Positions 17,385 to 26,800 of a stretch of DNA of 64,000 nucleotides are shown piece after piece. The stretch comes from Parvibaculaceae bacterium (lineage in GTDB: Bacteria; Pseudomonadota; Alphaproteobacteria; Parvibaculales; Parvibaculaceae): assembly GCA_028283765.1 (NCBI GenBank), contig JAPWJY010000002.1:186001-250000 (forward strand). The letters run 5' to 3'. The position numbers and the translations under genes are program-made. The notes under the pieces were generated by a model. That model ran no database searches and had not been told where the DNA came from. It saw only the letters and a program-made list of their open reading frames with translations. Position 1 is the stretch's first letter; each line of letters opens with the position of its first letter.

Positions 17385-18316
17385 GAGAGATCCTGCATAT
17401 CTTCCGGCAGCGCGAGGCCATGCTGGCGGCAGGCCGCCACCAGCGTGTTGCGCAACAGGCAGGCGATGGTCATGGGGCCGACGCCGCCGGGCACGGGAGT
17501 GATGGCGCCCGCGACCGCCTTCGCTTCTTCAAATGCCACGTCGCCGACGAGGCGCGTCTGGCCCTCGCCCTTTTCCGGCGCATCGACGCGGTTGATGCCG
17601 ACATCGATGACGACCGCGCCGGGCTTGATCCAGTCGCCGCGCACCATGCCGGGACGCCCGACGGCGGCCACCAGCAGATCAGCCTGACGGCAGATGCCGG
17701 CCAGATCGCGGCTGCGGGAATGGGCGATGGTGACGGTGCAGTTTTCCGCAAGCAGCAATTGCGCGACAGGCTTGCCGACAAGGTTCGAGCGGCCGATCAC
17801 CACGGCGTTCGCCCCCGCGAGCGTGCCGCCGGGCAAAAGGGACGCGGCGCTCTTCGCAAGGATCAGGCAGCCGAGCGGCGTGCATGAAACCATGCCGGGG
17901 AGGCCGCTTGCCAGCCGCCCCGCGCTCACCGGATGAAGCCCGTCGACATCCTTGTCGGGGCTGATCGTGTCGATCACCGTCTGCTGGGAAATCTGGGAAG
18001 GCACCGGAAACTGCACGAGAATGCCGTTGACCGCGGGATCGGCATTGAGTTCGCGGACCTTGGCCAGCAGATCCTCTTCGCTGGTGTCCTCGGGCATCTT
18101 GTATTCATAGGAATTCATGCCGACCTCGACGGTCTGCACGCCCTTGAGGCGGACATAGACCTCGCTTGCCGGGTCCTGACCCACAAGCACGACGGCAAGG
18201 CCGGGCGTAAGACCATGTTCGGTCTTCAATTCAGCCACTGCGCGGGCGATTCTGGCCCGCAGGTCGGCGGCGACGGCTTTCCCATCGATGATTTTTGCGT
18301 GGACGGCTTTGGACAT
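17381..18316 (-). CDS. folD: Bifunctional methylenetetrahydrofolate dehydrogenase/cyclohydrolase
   Basis: A 311-residue FolD that interconverts 5,10-methylene-THF and 10-formyl-THF in one-carbon metabolism. The catalytic Lys lies in [10 protein letters not shown] (YVxxK). The conserved [28 protein letters not shown] and [10 protein letters not shown] are all present, as is the NADP-binding [18 protein letters not shown]. It is the first gene of a coupled minus-strand operon with an aldo/keto reductase and the beta-lactamase-like protein. Confidence 0.97.
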   Translation of the reverse strand: MSKAVHAKIIDGKAVAADLRARIARAVAELKTEHGLTPGLAVVLVGQDPASEVYVRLKGVQTVEVGMNSYEYKMPEDTSEEDLLAKVRELNADPAVNGILVQFPVPSQISQQTVIDTISPDKDVDGLHPVSAGRLASGLPGMVSCTPLGCLILAKSAASLLPGGTLAGANAVVIGRSNLVGKPVAQLLLAENCTVTIAHSRSRDLAGICRQADLLVAAVGRPGMVRGDWIKPGAVVIDVGINRVDAPEKGEGQTRLVGDVAFEEAKAVAGAITPVPGGVGPMTIACLLRNTLVAACRQHGLALPEDMQDLS

Positions 18317-18441
18317 GAGGCACCCTGTTTACCAAGACTTGAATGCCCAGGCGCGCGGCTCGAATGACCCCCCGCGCTCCCCGATGGTTATACCCATCCC
18401 GTCTCGCCAGTTACGCAAGGCCGGAGCAATACATCAGGAAT

Positions 18442-18762
18442 CTAGCCCAGCGGCAAGCCGGAGAGCCAGTCCGTCAATTGCATTTGCAGGAGAGTGACGT
18501 CGCCGCGCACCAGTACGGTCTTCAGCCGGGCCGTGTCGCCCGAGACAATCTCGAAGCGGCTTGCGGGCATCCTGAGCGCCCTGGAAAGCAGCCGGACCAC
18601 GCCTTCGTTGGCCTTGCCCTTTTCCGGCGGCTCATTGACCCTGACCTTGAGGAACGCGCGATCCGCGCTGTCGTGCCCCAGTCCCTCGATCCGGGCCGCC
18701 CCGCCGCGCGGCGTTGCCCGCACCATGAGGAGCACGCCGTCCGCCGCGGGCCGCAGGGGCAT
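18442..18762 (-). CDS. DUF167 (YggU) family protein
   Basis: About 106 residues of the small DUF167/YggU family (archetype E. coli YggU), function unknown. The conserved KVRVNEPPEKGKANEGVVRL and FEIVSGDTARLKTV blocks are clear. The ATG giving MPLRPAADG is used; an in-frame TTG at 18771 is possible. The frame extends further upstream through the yggT gene but with no similarity there. It follows yggT by about 12 bp, a widespread yggT-yggU arrangement. Confidence 0.88.
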   Translation of the reverse strand: MPLRPAADGVLLMVRATPRGGAARIEGLGHDSADRAFLKVRVNEPPEKGKANEGVVRLLSRALRMPASRFEIVSGDTARLKTVLVRGDVTLLQMQLTDWLSGLPLG

Positions 18763-18773
18763 TTCAGCCAAAC

Positions 18774-19070
18774 TCAGCCACCGGCCTGCAGGGAGCCGTA
18801 GAGTTCCCACAGCAGGTTCTGGATGAAATAAAGCCCCAGAATGAGCACCACCGGCGAAAGATCGATGCCGCCCAGATCCGGCAGAATGCGGCGGATGCGC
18901 GACAGGGCCGGTTCCGTCATCCGGTAGAGCACATCGACGACGGTATAAACGAACCGGTTGTTGGTGTTGACCACGTTGAAGGCGATGAGCCAGCTCAGCA
19001 CGGCACTGATGATCACCACCCATATATAGATCTGGATGATCTGGGTAATCAGAATCAATAGCGAATACAT
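18774..19070 (-). CDS. YggT family integral membrane protein
   Basis: A 98-residue membrane protein with two hydrophobic stretches (SLLILITQIIQIYIWVVIIS and VVLILGLYFIQNLLWELYG) around a conserved loop containing RFVYTVVDVLYRMTEPALSR. The family is linked to osmotic tolerance and division in other bacteria, but its biochemical role is unsettled. The ATG at 19070 is preceded by GGGAAG. It is coupled to the DUF167 gene. Confidence 0.92.
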   Translation of the reverse strand: MYSLLILITQIIQIYIWVVIISAVLSWLIAFNVVNTNNRFVYTVVDVLYRMTEPALSRIRRILPDLGGIDLSPVVLILGLYFIQNLLWELYGSLQAGG

Positions 19071-19272
19071 GCTGTTCTTCCCGGCTTTGAGGCGCGCCGG
19101 AGAACCGGCAAACTCTTCGGAGACAAGCTGCCCCGGCGGCATCATCTAACCGACGCCCCGTGATCTGTGCAAGAGCTTCGGGCCGAAGGGCCCGGCCTGA
19201 TCCTTCCAGTCTCTTGACAGGCTGAGCGCCCCCCCATATCAACACAGGACTTGAGGCCCCCGGCGGGCCCTC

Positions 19273-19348
19273 GGGGCCGTAGCTCAGATGGGAGAGCGCT
19301 GCAATCGCACTGCAGAGGTCAGGGGTTCGATTCCCCTCGGCTCCACCA
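19273..19348 (+). tRNA. tRNA-Ala (anticodon CGC)
   Basis: A complete 76-nt cloverleaf including encoded CCA. Acceptor GGGGCCG pairs with CGGCTCC; D arm GCTC/GAGC; anticodon stem CTGCA/TGCAG around the loop ATCGCAC, so the anticodon is CGC (reads GCG, Ala); T arm AGGGG/CCCCT. It stands alone between yggT and tsaD. Confidence 0.97.
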
Positions 19349-19422
19349 AGATTTCCCGAATCACGATTCCTGCCTTGACCATCTCCCCGGCCAAAGGGGC
19401 CCTGGACAGGCTTTCTTCTATT

Positions 19423-20517
19423 TCAGTTTGATAAAGGACTCTGCAACGAACTGAGCGGCCAGCGGGCGCGGGGGGCGGTGTCGAGGCCGTCCACAAGGCC
19501 CAGCGCAAGGCGTTCGGCCCCGGCCCAGGCGATCATCGCGCCATTATCCGTGCAAAGACCGAAGGGGGGGACGACCAGCTCAAACCCCGCCGTCCGGGCT
19601 TCCCCGTCCAGCCGGGCGCGCAGGGCGCGGTTGGCCGCGACGCCGCCCGCGACGACCAGACGGCAGGGGCCGGCGCCCATTTCCGGCTTCACCATGGCCA
19701 TGGCATGGCGCACCCGGTCGGCGACCACCTCCGCCACCGTCGCCTGAAACGAGGCGGCGATGTCGGCCTTGTCTTCTTCAGTGAGACCGCCGCTCTTTTC
19801 CTTTTCCCGCTCGACAGTGAGGCGCACCGCCGTCTTCAGCCCTGAAAACGAGAAGTCGCAACCCGCGCGGCCGAACATGGGCCGGGGCAGGGAAAAGCGT
19901 TTCGGGTCGCCCCGCTCCGCCGTGCGCTCCAGCGCCGGGCCGCCGGGGAAACCCAGATTCATCAGCTTCGCCACCTTGTCGAAGGCCTCGCCCACCGCGT
20001 CATCGACGGTCGAGCCCAGAAGCTCGAAACGGCCGACGCCGCTGACGAACAGAAGCTGGCTGTGGCCACCCGAAACCAGCAGCAGAAGATAGGGGAAAGG
20101 GATGCCGTGGGTCATGCGCACGGTCAGCGCGTGCCCTTCCAGATGATTGACGGCAATGAGCGGCTTGCCGCTGGCGAAGGCGAGGCCCTTGGCCGTCATC
20201 AGGCCCACGATCACGCCGCCGATGAGACCGGGCCCCGAGGTCGCCGCAATGCCGTCGAGATCGCCGAGCCCAACGCCCGCTTCCGCCAGCGCCTGCGCCG
20301 TCAGCCGGTCGAGATGCTCGACATGGGCGCGGGCCGCGATCTCGGGCACCACGCCGCCATAGGGCGCATGTTCCTCGACCTGGCTCAGCACCACATTGGA
20401 GAGAATTTCGCCCCTGACCGCGCCATCAGGCGCGACGGTGCGCCGCACGACGGCGGCCGCCGTCTCGTCGCAACTTGTCTCGATGCCCAGAACGAGGTGG
20501 GCGCGCGCGCTTGTCAT
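19423..20517 (-). CDS. tsaD: tRNA N6-adenosine threonylcarbamoyltransferase
   Basis: A 364-residue TsaD (Gcp/YgjD), the catalytic subunit transferring the threonylcarbamoyl group to A37 of tRNA. The N-terminal ASKHA start [15 protein letters not shown], the metal-binding NHLEGHAL (HxxxH), and [12 protein letters not shown] and [15 protein letters not shown] are family hallmarks. It needs TsaB, the first gene of the window, plus TsaC and TsaE (not here). It is divergent from hemC across ~150 bp, an arrangement often seen in Alphaproteobacteria. Confidence 0.97.
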   Translation of the reverse strand: MTSARAHLVLGIETSCDETAAAVVRRTVAPDGAVRGEILSNVVLSQVEEHAPYGGVVPEIAARAHVEHLDRLTAQALAEAGVGLGDLDGIAATSGPGLIGGVIVGLMTAKGLAFASGKPLIAVNHLEGHALTVRMTHGIPFPYLLLLVSGGHSQLLFVSGVGRFELLGSTVDDAVGEAFDKVAKLMNLGFPGGPALERTAERGDPKRFSLPRPMFGRAGCDFSFSGLKTAVRLTVEREKEKSGGLTEEDKADIAASFQATVAEVVADRVRHAMAMVKPEMGAGPCRLVVAGGVAANRALRARLDGEARTAGFELVVPPFGLCTDNGAMIAWAGAERLALGLVDGLDTAPRARWPLSSLQSPLSN

Positions 20518-20663
20518 AGGTTCCTGCGGCTCCTGCCGCTTTTGCGGGGCGCGGGCCGGACTTGCCCTCGCCCGCCAATAATGAAATGAAGGGCCAACCC
20601 TTCGCCCGGCGCTCTACACCCGCACGCGCCGCCGTTCAAGAGCCTGACGCCGAGAGACCCGAG

Positions 20664-21590
20664 ATGGAACACCGCCTGCGCATCGGTACGAGAGGATCGA
20701 AGCTCGCTCTTTATCAGGCCCATGAAACCGCCCGCCGCATCGGGCTTTCGCTGGGCCTCGCCCCTGAGGACGCCACCGAAATCATCGTCATCAAGACTAT
20801 GGGCGACCGGGTGCAGGACCGGGCGCTCTCCGAGATCGGCGGCAAGGGGCTGTTCACCCGGGAAATCGAGGAGGCCCTGCTGACGGGCGCCATCGACATC
20901 GCCGTCCATTCCATGAAGGACATGCCGACGATCCACCCGGACGGCCTGACCGTCGATTGCCTGCTGGAGCGCGCCGATCCGCGCGACGCCTTCATCAGCC
21001 GCTCGGCCCGTTCGCTCGGCGATCTGCCACGGGGCGCACGGGTCGGCACCTCGTCATTGCGCCGCGCCGCCCAGATTCTCGCCCGCCGCCCCGACCTTGA
21101 GATCGTGCCCTACCGGGGCAATGTCGACACGAGGCTGCGCAAGCTGGACGAGGGGGTGGCCGACGCCACCCTGCTGGCGGTGGCGGGCCTTTCGAGGCTC
21201 GGCCTCGACCATGAGATCACAGAGGCCATTTCAAGCGAGATCATGCTGCCCGCCATCGCCCAGGGCGCCATCGGCGTCGAGCGCCGGGTCGGCGACGAGC
21301 GCACTCACGGCATTTTGAATGATCTTCATCATGCAGAAACCGGCATCCGGGTCGCCGCCGAGCGCGCCTTCCTTGCCGGACTGGACGGCTCCTGCAAGAC
21401 CCCCATCGCCGGGCTGGCCGAATTCAAGGCGGACCGGCTGGTCTTCCGGGGCCTGATTCTGACCGTGGACGGCAAGGAAGTGCTGGAAACCAGCCGTGAA
21501 GGCTCCGCATCGGACGCCGTGGCCATGGGCGCGGACGCCGCCGCCGAGCTGAAATCAAGGGCCGGGCCGCATTTCTTCGATTTCGGATGA
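20664..21590 (+). CDS. hemC: Hydroxymethylbilane synthase (porphobilinogen deaminase)
   Basis: A 308-residue enzyme joining four porphobilinogens into hydroxymethylbilane for haem synthesis. [15 protein letters not shown] opens the protein, HSMKDMPT carries catalytic residues, and Cys244 in GSCKTPIAG anchors the dipyrromethane cofactor. The ATG at 20664 fits the family; open frame upstream to 20562 has no similarity. It begins the hemC-hemD-mic60-hemY block, an order typical of Alphaproteobacteria. Confidence 0.97.
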   Translation: MEHRLRIGTRGSKLALYQAHETARRIGLSLGLAPEDATEIIVIKTMGDRVQDRALSEIGGKGLFTREIEEALLTGAIDIAVHSMKDMPTIHPDGLTVDCLLERADPRDAFISRSARSLGDLPRGARVGTSSLRRAAQILARRPDLEIVPYRGNVDTRLRKLDEGVADATLLAVAGLSRLGLDHEITEAISSEIMLPAIAQGAIGVERRVGDERTHGILNDLHHAETGIRVAAERAFLAGLDGSCKTPIAGLAEFKADRLVFRGLILTVDGKEVLETSREGSASDAVAMGADAAAELKSRAGPHFFDFG

Positions 21591-21602
21591 CAGGCATCAT
21601 CC

Positions 21603-22331
21603 ATGGCCAGGCACCTGTTGATCACAAGGGCGGAAGAGGATGGCGAGGCGACCGCGGCCAGATTGACCGCGCTGGGCCATACCGCCACCCAGTCGCCCCT
21701 GCTCTCCATCCGCTATCTGGACAAGGCGCCTGAACCCCGTGACTGGCAGGCGGTGCTCTTCACCAGCGCGAACGGCGTCCGGGCGCTCAGCCGCCATCTG
21801 GACCGGCACGCCAGCCAGCGATCCATATTGTCTCTGCCTGCCCTCGCCGTGGGCGACCGCTCCGCCGCCGCCGCGCGGGAGGCGGGGTTTTCCCATGTGA
21901 AAAGCGCCGGGGGCGACGTGACCACGCTGGCGGCGCTCGTGCGGGCCGAACTCGACCCCGCCGCAGGCGCGCTGCTGCATATCGCGGGCAGCGTCACGGC
22001 AGGCGACCTCGAACATGATCTCTCCGGCGACGGCTATCTATTCGTGCGCAGCGTCCTTTACGAGGCGGTAACGCCCGGCGAACTGCCCCCCGCCGCCCGC
22101 GAGGCGCTGACCGGCGGCAGGTTCGACGGCATCCTGTTCTATTCGCCCCGGACCGCCCGCACCTTCGCCCGGCTGGTTTCGGAGGCCGGATTGGCGGGCA
22201 GACTGGGCGCGATCACCGCCTTTTGCCTGTCGCCCGCCGTCGCCGCCGCGCTGGCCCCGCTCGATTTCGGGCAGGTTTTGACGGCATCCGTGCCCACGGA
22301 AGACGCACTTCTTTCGCTCCTGACCGCGTGA
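21603..22331 (+). CDS. hemD: Uroporphyrinogen-III synthase
   Basis: A 242-residue HemD that cyclises hydroxymethylbilane with inversion of ring D. The sequence is poorly conserved, as usual for the family, but LLITRAEEDGEATAARL, VLFTSANGVRALSR and FDGILFYSPRTARTFARL are recognisable. It starts 12 bp after hemC ends. Confidence 0.93.
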   Translation: MARHLLITRAEEDGEATAARLTALGHTATQSPLLSIRYLDKAPEPRDWQAVLFTSANGVRALSRHLDRHASQRSILSLPALAVGDRSAAAAREAGFSHVKSAGGDVTTLAALVRAELDPAAGALLHIAGSVTAGDLEHDLSGDGYLFVRSVLYEAVTPGELPPAAREALTGGRFDGILFYSPRTARTFARLVSEAGLAGRLGAITAFCLSPAVAAALAPLDFGQVLTASVPTEDALLSLLTA

Positions 22332-22411
22332 AATGCAGTTGGGGCGTTACCCTTGCCCGTTTGGCCGGTATAGTCGGCGCTCTGGAGCCGCAGTCGAAGG
22401 ACCTGAATGAC

Positions 22412-23521
22412 ATGACAGACGTGACCCCGGCGAACCTCGATCCGGCCGCCCCTTCCTCCAAGGAAGAGACGCCCAAAATCGAGTCCGCCAAGGCCGGAAC
22501 CGTCAGGGCTGAAGTTCCCCGGCCCGCGCCTCGCCCGGCAGAACAACGCGCACCGCGCGGCGGTTTCCTGTCCGGCCTGATCGGCGGCGTCATCGGCGGG
22601 GCCGCTCTGGTCGCGGCGCTCTATGTGACGCTTGGCCCCAAATATCTGGGCAATGGCGCGGACCTTGCCGGGCTTGACGCGAAGGTCGCGGCGCTCACCC
22701 GGCAGACGGAAGCGCTGGGTGCGGCGCAGCAGAGCCAAAGCCAGCAGATCGACCAGCGGCTGGCGGCGGCCGGGAACGGCGCTGCCAGCAATGAAGCGAC
22801 CGGCGCGAAGGTCGAGGCCCTCGCCACCGGGCTTGCGGCCCTGCATGAAACCCTGACCAATCTTCAACAGAACATGCCCCCGCAGGGGCTTGGCGACCGG
22901 GTCGCCTCGCTCTCCGCAACGATCGGCAATCTCCAGCCCCAGGTCGAGCGGCTCCAGACGGATCTGGCCGCCGTGACAGCCAAGGTGACCGAGCCGACCG
23001 CCGCGCGCCGGGCCGCGCTGACCCTTGCCATCGGCACCCTCACCCGGGCCACGGAAACGGCGGCCCCCTTCCGCACCGAACTTGCCGCCGTCGCCTCCGG
23101 CCTGCCGGACGAGCCTCTGGTGCAGGGGTTGAAGCCCTTGGCTGAAACCGGCGTGCCGACCCTGCCCATGCTCACCCTGCGGTTCCCCGCCGCCACCGAC
23201 CAGATCGTCGCCGCCGTCAACGCGGCCCAGGATCAGGGTTTCTGGTCCCGGCTCTGGCGGCGCGCGCGCAACCTCGTCACCATCCGCCGCACCGGCCCGA
23301 TCGAGGGGGCAAGCACGGAGGCCGTGCTCTCGCGCATGGAGGCGGCGCTGGCTGCGGCCGACCTGCAAGGCGCGGTCACGGCCGCCGCCGATCTCAAGGG
23401 AACCGCCGCCGGGGCCGCCAAGCCCTGGCTCGACCAGGCCCAGGCGCGCCTTCTGACGGACGCCACGGTGCAGAAGCTCAATGCGCTGGCCGCCGAGCAA
23501 CTCGCCAACCCGAAAGGCTGA
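22412..23521 (+). CDS. Mic60/mitofilin family inner-membrane protein
   Basis: A 369-residue bacterial relative of mitochondrial Mic60. A cytoplasmic Pro/Ala/Glu-rich N-terminus (residues ~1-55) is followed by one Gly-rich transmembrane segment (GLIGGVIGGAALVAALYVTL), a long region predicted to be periplasmic and alpha-helical/coiled coil (about 85-210), and a C-terminal mitofilin-type domain (FWSRLWRRARNLVTIRR). Mic60 bends inner membranes and forms contact sites in mitochondria; alphaproteobacterial versions are linked to intracytoplasmic membranes. It is placed between hemD and hemY in the classic order. The ATG at 22412 precedes MTDVTPANLD. Confidence 0.87.
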   Translation: MTDVTPANLDPAAPSSKEETPKIESAKAGTVRAEVPRPAPRPAEQRAPRGGFLSGLIGGVIGGAALVAALYVTLGPKYLGNGADLAGLDAKVAALTRQTEALGAAQQSQSQQIDQRLAAAGNGAASNEATGAKVEALATGLAALHETLTNLQQNMPPQGLGDRVASLSATIGNLQPQVERLQTDLAAVTAKVTEPTAARRAALTLAIGTLTRATETAAPFRTELAAVASGLPDEPLVQGLKPLAETGVPTLPMLTLRFPAATDQIVAAVNAAQDQGFWSRLWRRARNLVTIRRTGPIEGASTEAVLSRMEAALAAADLQGAVTAAADLKGTAAGAAKPWLDQAQARLLTDATVQKLNALAAEQLANPKG

Positions 23522-23525
23522 CCTG

Positions 23526-25100
23526 ATGTTCCGTCTGATCACCGCCTTTATCGGCATCGCGCTCCTTTGCTTCGCCGCCATCTGGCTCACGAACCATCCC
23601 GGCAGCCTCACCCTCGACTGGTACGGCTATCAGGTGCACACAAGCTTCGTGCTCGGCGTCGTGCTGGTCGCATTCGCCGCCTTCATTCTTCTCGTGATCC
23701 TGCGCCTGCTGCTGGCGCTGGTGCGGGGTCCGTCCGGCTTTCTCTCCTTCATGTCGGCCCGGCGCGAGCGCAAGGGCCTTGCCGCCCTTTCCGACGGCAT
23801 GGTGGCGGTGGCGGCGGGCGACGTCCGCAGTGCGCGCAAGCATGCCCGCGACGCCGCGAAACTGCTGCCAGATGCGCCACTCACGGGGCTTTTGACGGCC
23901 CAGTCCGCCCAGTTGGAAGGGCGCGACAAGGATGCGGCCAAATCCTTCGAAGCCATGCTCGACAATCCCAAGACGGAATTTCTGGGTCTGCGCGGCCTGT
24001 TCATTCAGGCCCGGCGGCTGGGCGACCGCGACAATGCCCAGAACTATGCCGAACGCGCCTTCGCCCGGAACCCGCGCACCCGCTGGGCGGCGGAAGCCCT
24101 GTTCGAACTGCAGGCGGCGGAAGAAGACTGGGTGGCGGCCATCGACACGCTTGACCGCGCGTTCAACATGAAGCTGCTGCCGCGCGAACTGGCGCGCCGC
24201 CGACGCATGGTCATTCTCACCGCCCAGGCGCTGGAGGCTGAAACCGCCGCCCACGCCCAGGCCGATGAAGGCACCGACGTCGCCTATGAACGGGCCTTGC
24301 GCCTCGCCAATGAAGCTCTTGTGATCGATCCGCTGTTTCCGCCCGCGGTGGCGATCGCCACGCGCTGCTACGGGGCGCTCGACCGGACGAAAAAAGGCGC
24401 GCGGCTGGTCGAGGACGTCTGGAGCCAGTCGCCCCACCCGGAAATCGCCGACGCCTATGAGGGCCTGTTTCTCAAGGAAAGCGCCATTGACAGGCTGGCC
24501 CGCATCCGCACGCTGGTGGCGAAGCGTCCCGACCACATCGAAAGCCAGCTCATGCTGACGCGCGCCGCCATCCTCAGCCGTGACTGGTCCACGGCGCGGC
24601 TCGCCCTGCGCTCCAGCATCGACGGCAGTTCGCCCCGGGCGGCCAGCCGCCGCGTCTGCATCCTGATGGCCGCCATCGAGGAAGGGGAGCGCAAGGACAG
24701 CCTTGCGGCCCGCACATGGCTTGGCCGCGCGCTCGGCGCGCCGGAAGACCCGCAATGGCTCGGCGACAATTACCGTTCGGACCGCTGGTCGCCCATCGAT
24801 CCCGTCTCGGGCCAGTTCGACGGCCTCAAATGGGACGAGCCTCCGCTGAAACTGACCGTGGCGCCCTGGTCGCGCGCCGGCCTGCCGCAGGATGACGGGC
24901 AGACGGCGTCGGCGCTCGCCGCGATGGCCGGGGCGGGGGCCCTTGCCGCACATCCCGCATCCGGCACGGCGCCATCCACACACGCCCCAGCCGATGCGGA
25001 TGCGACCGACAGCCTTTTCAGGCTGCCGCCGCTGCCGGACGACCCGGGCGTGGGCGATGATGAGTATGCGGACTCGTCCGGGGCGGAAAAGCACTGGTAG
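23526..25100 (+). CDS. HemY-like membrane TPR protein
   Basis: A 524-residue protein with two N-terminal membrane segments (residues ~1-20 and ~38-60) and the HemY_N signature DWYGYQVHTSFVLGVVLV, then TPR-like helices to about residue 440 (for example YAERAFARNPRTRWAAEAL) and a disordered Pro/Ala/Asp-rich tail. HemY proteins of this type occur with hemC/hemD and are thought to help organise haem synthesis enzymes at the membrane, but they are not the protoporphyrinogen oxidase also called HemY. It starts five bases after mic60 ends. Confidence 0.9.
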   Translation: MFRLITAFIGIALLCFAAIWLTNHPGSLTLDWYGYQVHTSFVLGVVLVAFAAFILLVILRLLLALVRGPSGFLSFMSARRERKGLAALSDGMVAVAAGDVRSARKHARDAAKLLPDAPLTGLLTAQSAQLEGRDKDAAKSFEAMLDNPKTEFLGLRGLFIQARRLGDRDNAQNYAERAFARNPRTRWAAEALFELQAAEEDWVAAIDTLDRAFNMKLLPRELARRRRMVILTAQALEAETAAHAQADEGTDVAYERALRLANEALVIDPLFPPAVAIATRCYGALDRTKKGARLVEDVWSQSPHPEIADAYEGLFLKESAIDRLARIRTLVAKRPDHIESQLMLTRAAILSRDWSTARLALRSSIDGSSPRAASRRVCILMAAIEEGERKDSLAARTWLGRALGAPEDPQWLGDNYRSDRWSPIDPVSGQFDGLKWDEPPLKLTVAPWSRAGLPQDDGQTASALAAMAGAGALAAHPASGTAPSTHAPADADATDSLFRLPPLPDDPGVGDDEYADSSGAEKHW

Positions 25101-25101
25101 C

Positions 25102-26574
25102 TCAGTTCGCCGCCAGCCGCCGGTTGACCCATTTTTCGACCTGCACGGCCCGCAAGGGTTTTGCAAAACCGTAGCCCTGCAATTCATCGACGCCACAGGC
25201 TTTCAGCCGCCGCGCCTGGGAAAGCTGCTCGACCCCTTCCGCGGTCACGGTCAGGCCAAGGCTATGCCCCAGATCGGCGATGGCCCGGATAACCGAAACC
25301 CCCGAGGGCTCGTCCAGCCGCAGCACGAACTGCCGGTCTATCTTGATGCCGTCGACCGGCAACTCGTGCAGATAGGCGAGCGAGGAATAGCCGGTGCCGA
25401 AATCATCGATCAGAATGCGCACGCCCTTTTTGCGCAGGTGCTGGAGCGCCTCGCGCCGCAAGGCCACGCTCCCCATCAGCACCGATTCCGTCAGTTCAAT
25501 CTCGATGGCCGCCCCTTCAAGCCCGAACCGCTCAAGCGTCGAGAGCACCATCTGGGCATAATTGGGATCATCCAGCTCGACAGCCGAGGCATTGATCGAA
25601 ACGGTGAGATCGATGCCCCGCGCGCGCCACTCGACGGTCTGGCGGCAGGACCGGGTCAGCACGAAACGGCCAAGCGAGCGGATCAGGCCGCTGAGTTCGG
25701 CGGCGGCGATGAAGTCGGTGGGCTGCACGACGCCTCTGGTCGGATGCTGCCAGCGGATCAGGGCCTCGACGGATGTCGGCCGGAAGTCTTCCGCCGCAAC
25801 CCTCGGCTGATAGAGCACGAAGAATTCGCCCGAATGCATGGCAAGCGCCAGATCATGTTCAAGCCGCGCATTGGCCCAGGCCCGCTCGCGCATCTGCCGG
25901 TTGAACAGCATGATGGCCCCCGGCCCTGCCTGTTTGGCCCGGGCCAGCGCGGTTTCGGCCGCGACGATCGCTTCCGCGCCGCGTTCCGCCGCCGCCGGAA
26001 ACCGGACGACGCCTGCCCGGGTCTGAAGGGAAAACCGCATGCCGGCGATGTCATAGGGATCGGAGAGCAGGGCGGCGGCCTCGCCGGCAAGCCGCTTCGC
26101 CTCTCCATCGGAGGTGACGCCTGAGAACACCAGACCGAACATGTCGCTTTCAAGCCGCGCCAGCACCCGCCGCTCGCCAAAAGCAGCCTTCAACCGCAAG
26201 GCGGCTGCCTGAAGCACCCGGTCTCCCGTGTGGCGGCCATGGCCATCGTTCACGGTCCTGAAACGGCCAAGATCGAGCAATACAAGGGCAATACCCGACT
26301 CCGGCGCGCCCTGGGCGGCAGAGTCTCCCGCCAGCACCTTCAGGGCCACCTGCAGGCCGGTACGGTCATAAAGGCCGGTTAATTCATCAAAACTCAAACT
26401 GTCCACCAATGGCACCAGGAGAGGGCTCGTCCTCTCGGGAAGCACCAGCCCCGGCAGATCCGGCTGGAGAAACGAAGATACGGGCGCGGCAGTTCCCGTC
26501 AGGGCCGCACCGATGGCGGACATTCCCTCATGTACCGGACCTTCGCGTACCGGGATCATATCCGCGTGCTTCAT
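25102..26574 (-). CDS. GGDEF-EAL protein, probable c-di-GMP phosphodiesterase with degenerate GGDEF
   Basis: About 490 residues. An N-terminal region without clear domain is followed by a GGDEF domain (about 60-225) in which the signature is ESDMF (142-146) instead of GGDEF, so diguanylate cyclase activity is unlikely. The EAL domain (about 235-490) keeps EALIRWQHP, the Asn of SINASAVEL, EIELTES, LIDDFGTGYSSLAYL, KIDRQF and TAEGVE, all catalytic positions for c-di-GMP hydrolysis. No membrane segment is seen. The start is uncertain: ATG 26574 has AGGA close upstream, while the frame is open to 26658. It ends 1 bp after the convergent hemY gene. Confidence 0.9.
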   Translation of the reverse strand: MKHADMIPVREGPVHEGMSAIGAALTGTAAPVSSFLQPDLPGLVLPERTSPLLVPLVDSLSFDELTGLYDRTGLQVALKVLAGDSAAQGAPESGIALVLLDLGRFRTVNDGHGRHTGDRVLQAAALRLKAAFGERRVLARLESDMFGLVFSGVTSDGEAKRLAGEAAALLSDPYDIAGMRFSLQTRAGVVRFPAAAERGAEAIVAAETALARAKQAGPGAIMLFNRQMRERAWANARLEHDLALAMHSGEFFVLYQPRVAAEDFRPTSVEALIRWQHPTRGVVQPTDFIAAAELSGLIRSLGRFVLTRSCRQTVEWRARGIDLTVSINASAVELDDPNYAQMVLSTLERFGLEGAAIEIELTESVLMGSVALRREALQHLRKKGVRILIDDFGTGYSSLAYLHELPVDGIKIDRQFVLRLDEPSGVSVIRAIADLGHSLGLTVTAEGVEQLSQARRLKACGVDELQGYGFAKPLRAVQVEKWVNRRLAAN

Positions 26575-26800
26575 GGCGTCCTGACGTTCCAGTTTCAGGC
26601 TCCCGGACCGGCAATACCGCGAAAGGGCACCGCAGATCGATCGAGAAAATGTAAGCATACACCATCAAGTTTAACAAAATACTACCACCGGGGTGTGCCG
26701 ATTGGTTTCACAATACCCCCGACCTGCCTTGAAGCGGCCGAAAGGCGCTCGCATAATGCCTCCCAATTTAAAGACAAATAATACGGCAGAGGAGCGACCC

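Noticed and set aside
18763-19245. Extended frame upstream of the DUF167 gene reading through yggT
   Set aside because: It shows no similarity to DUF167 and overlaps a well-supported YggT gene in another frame.
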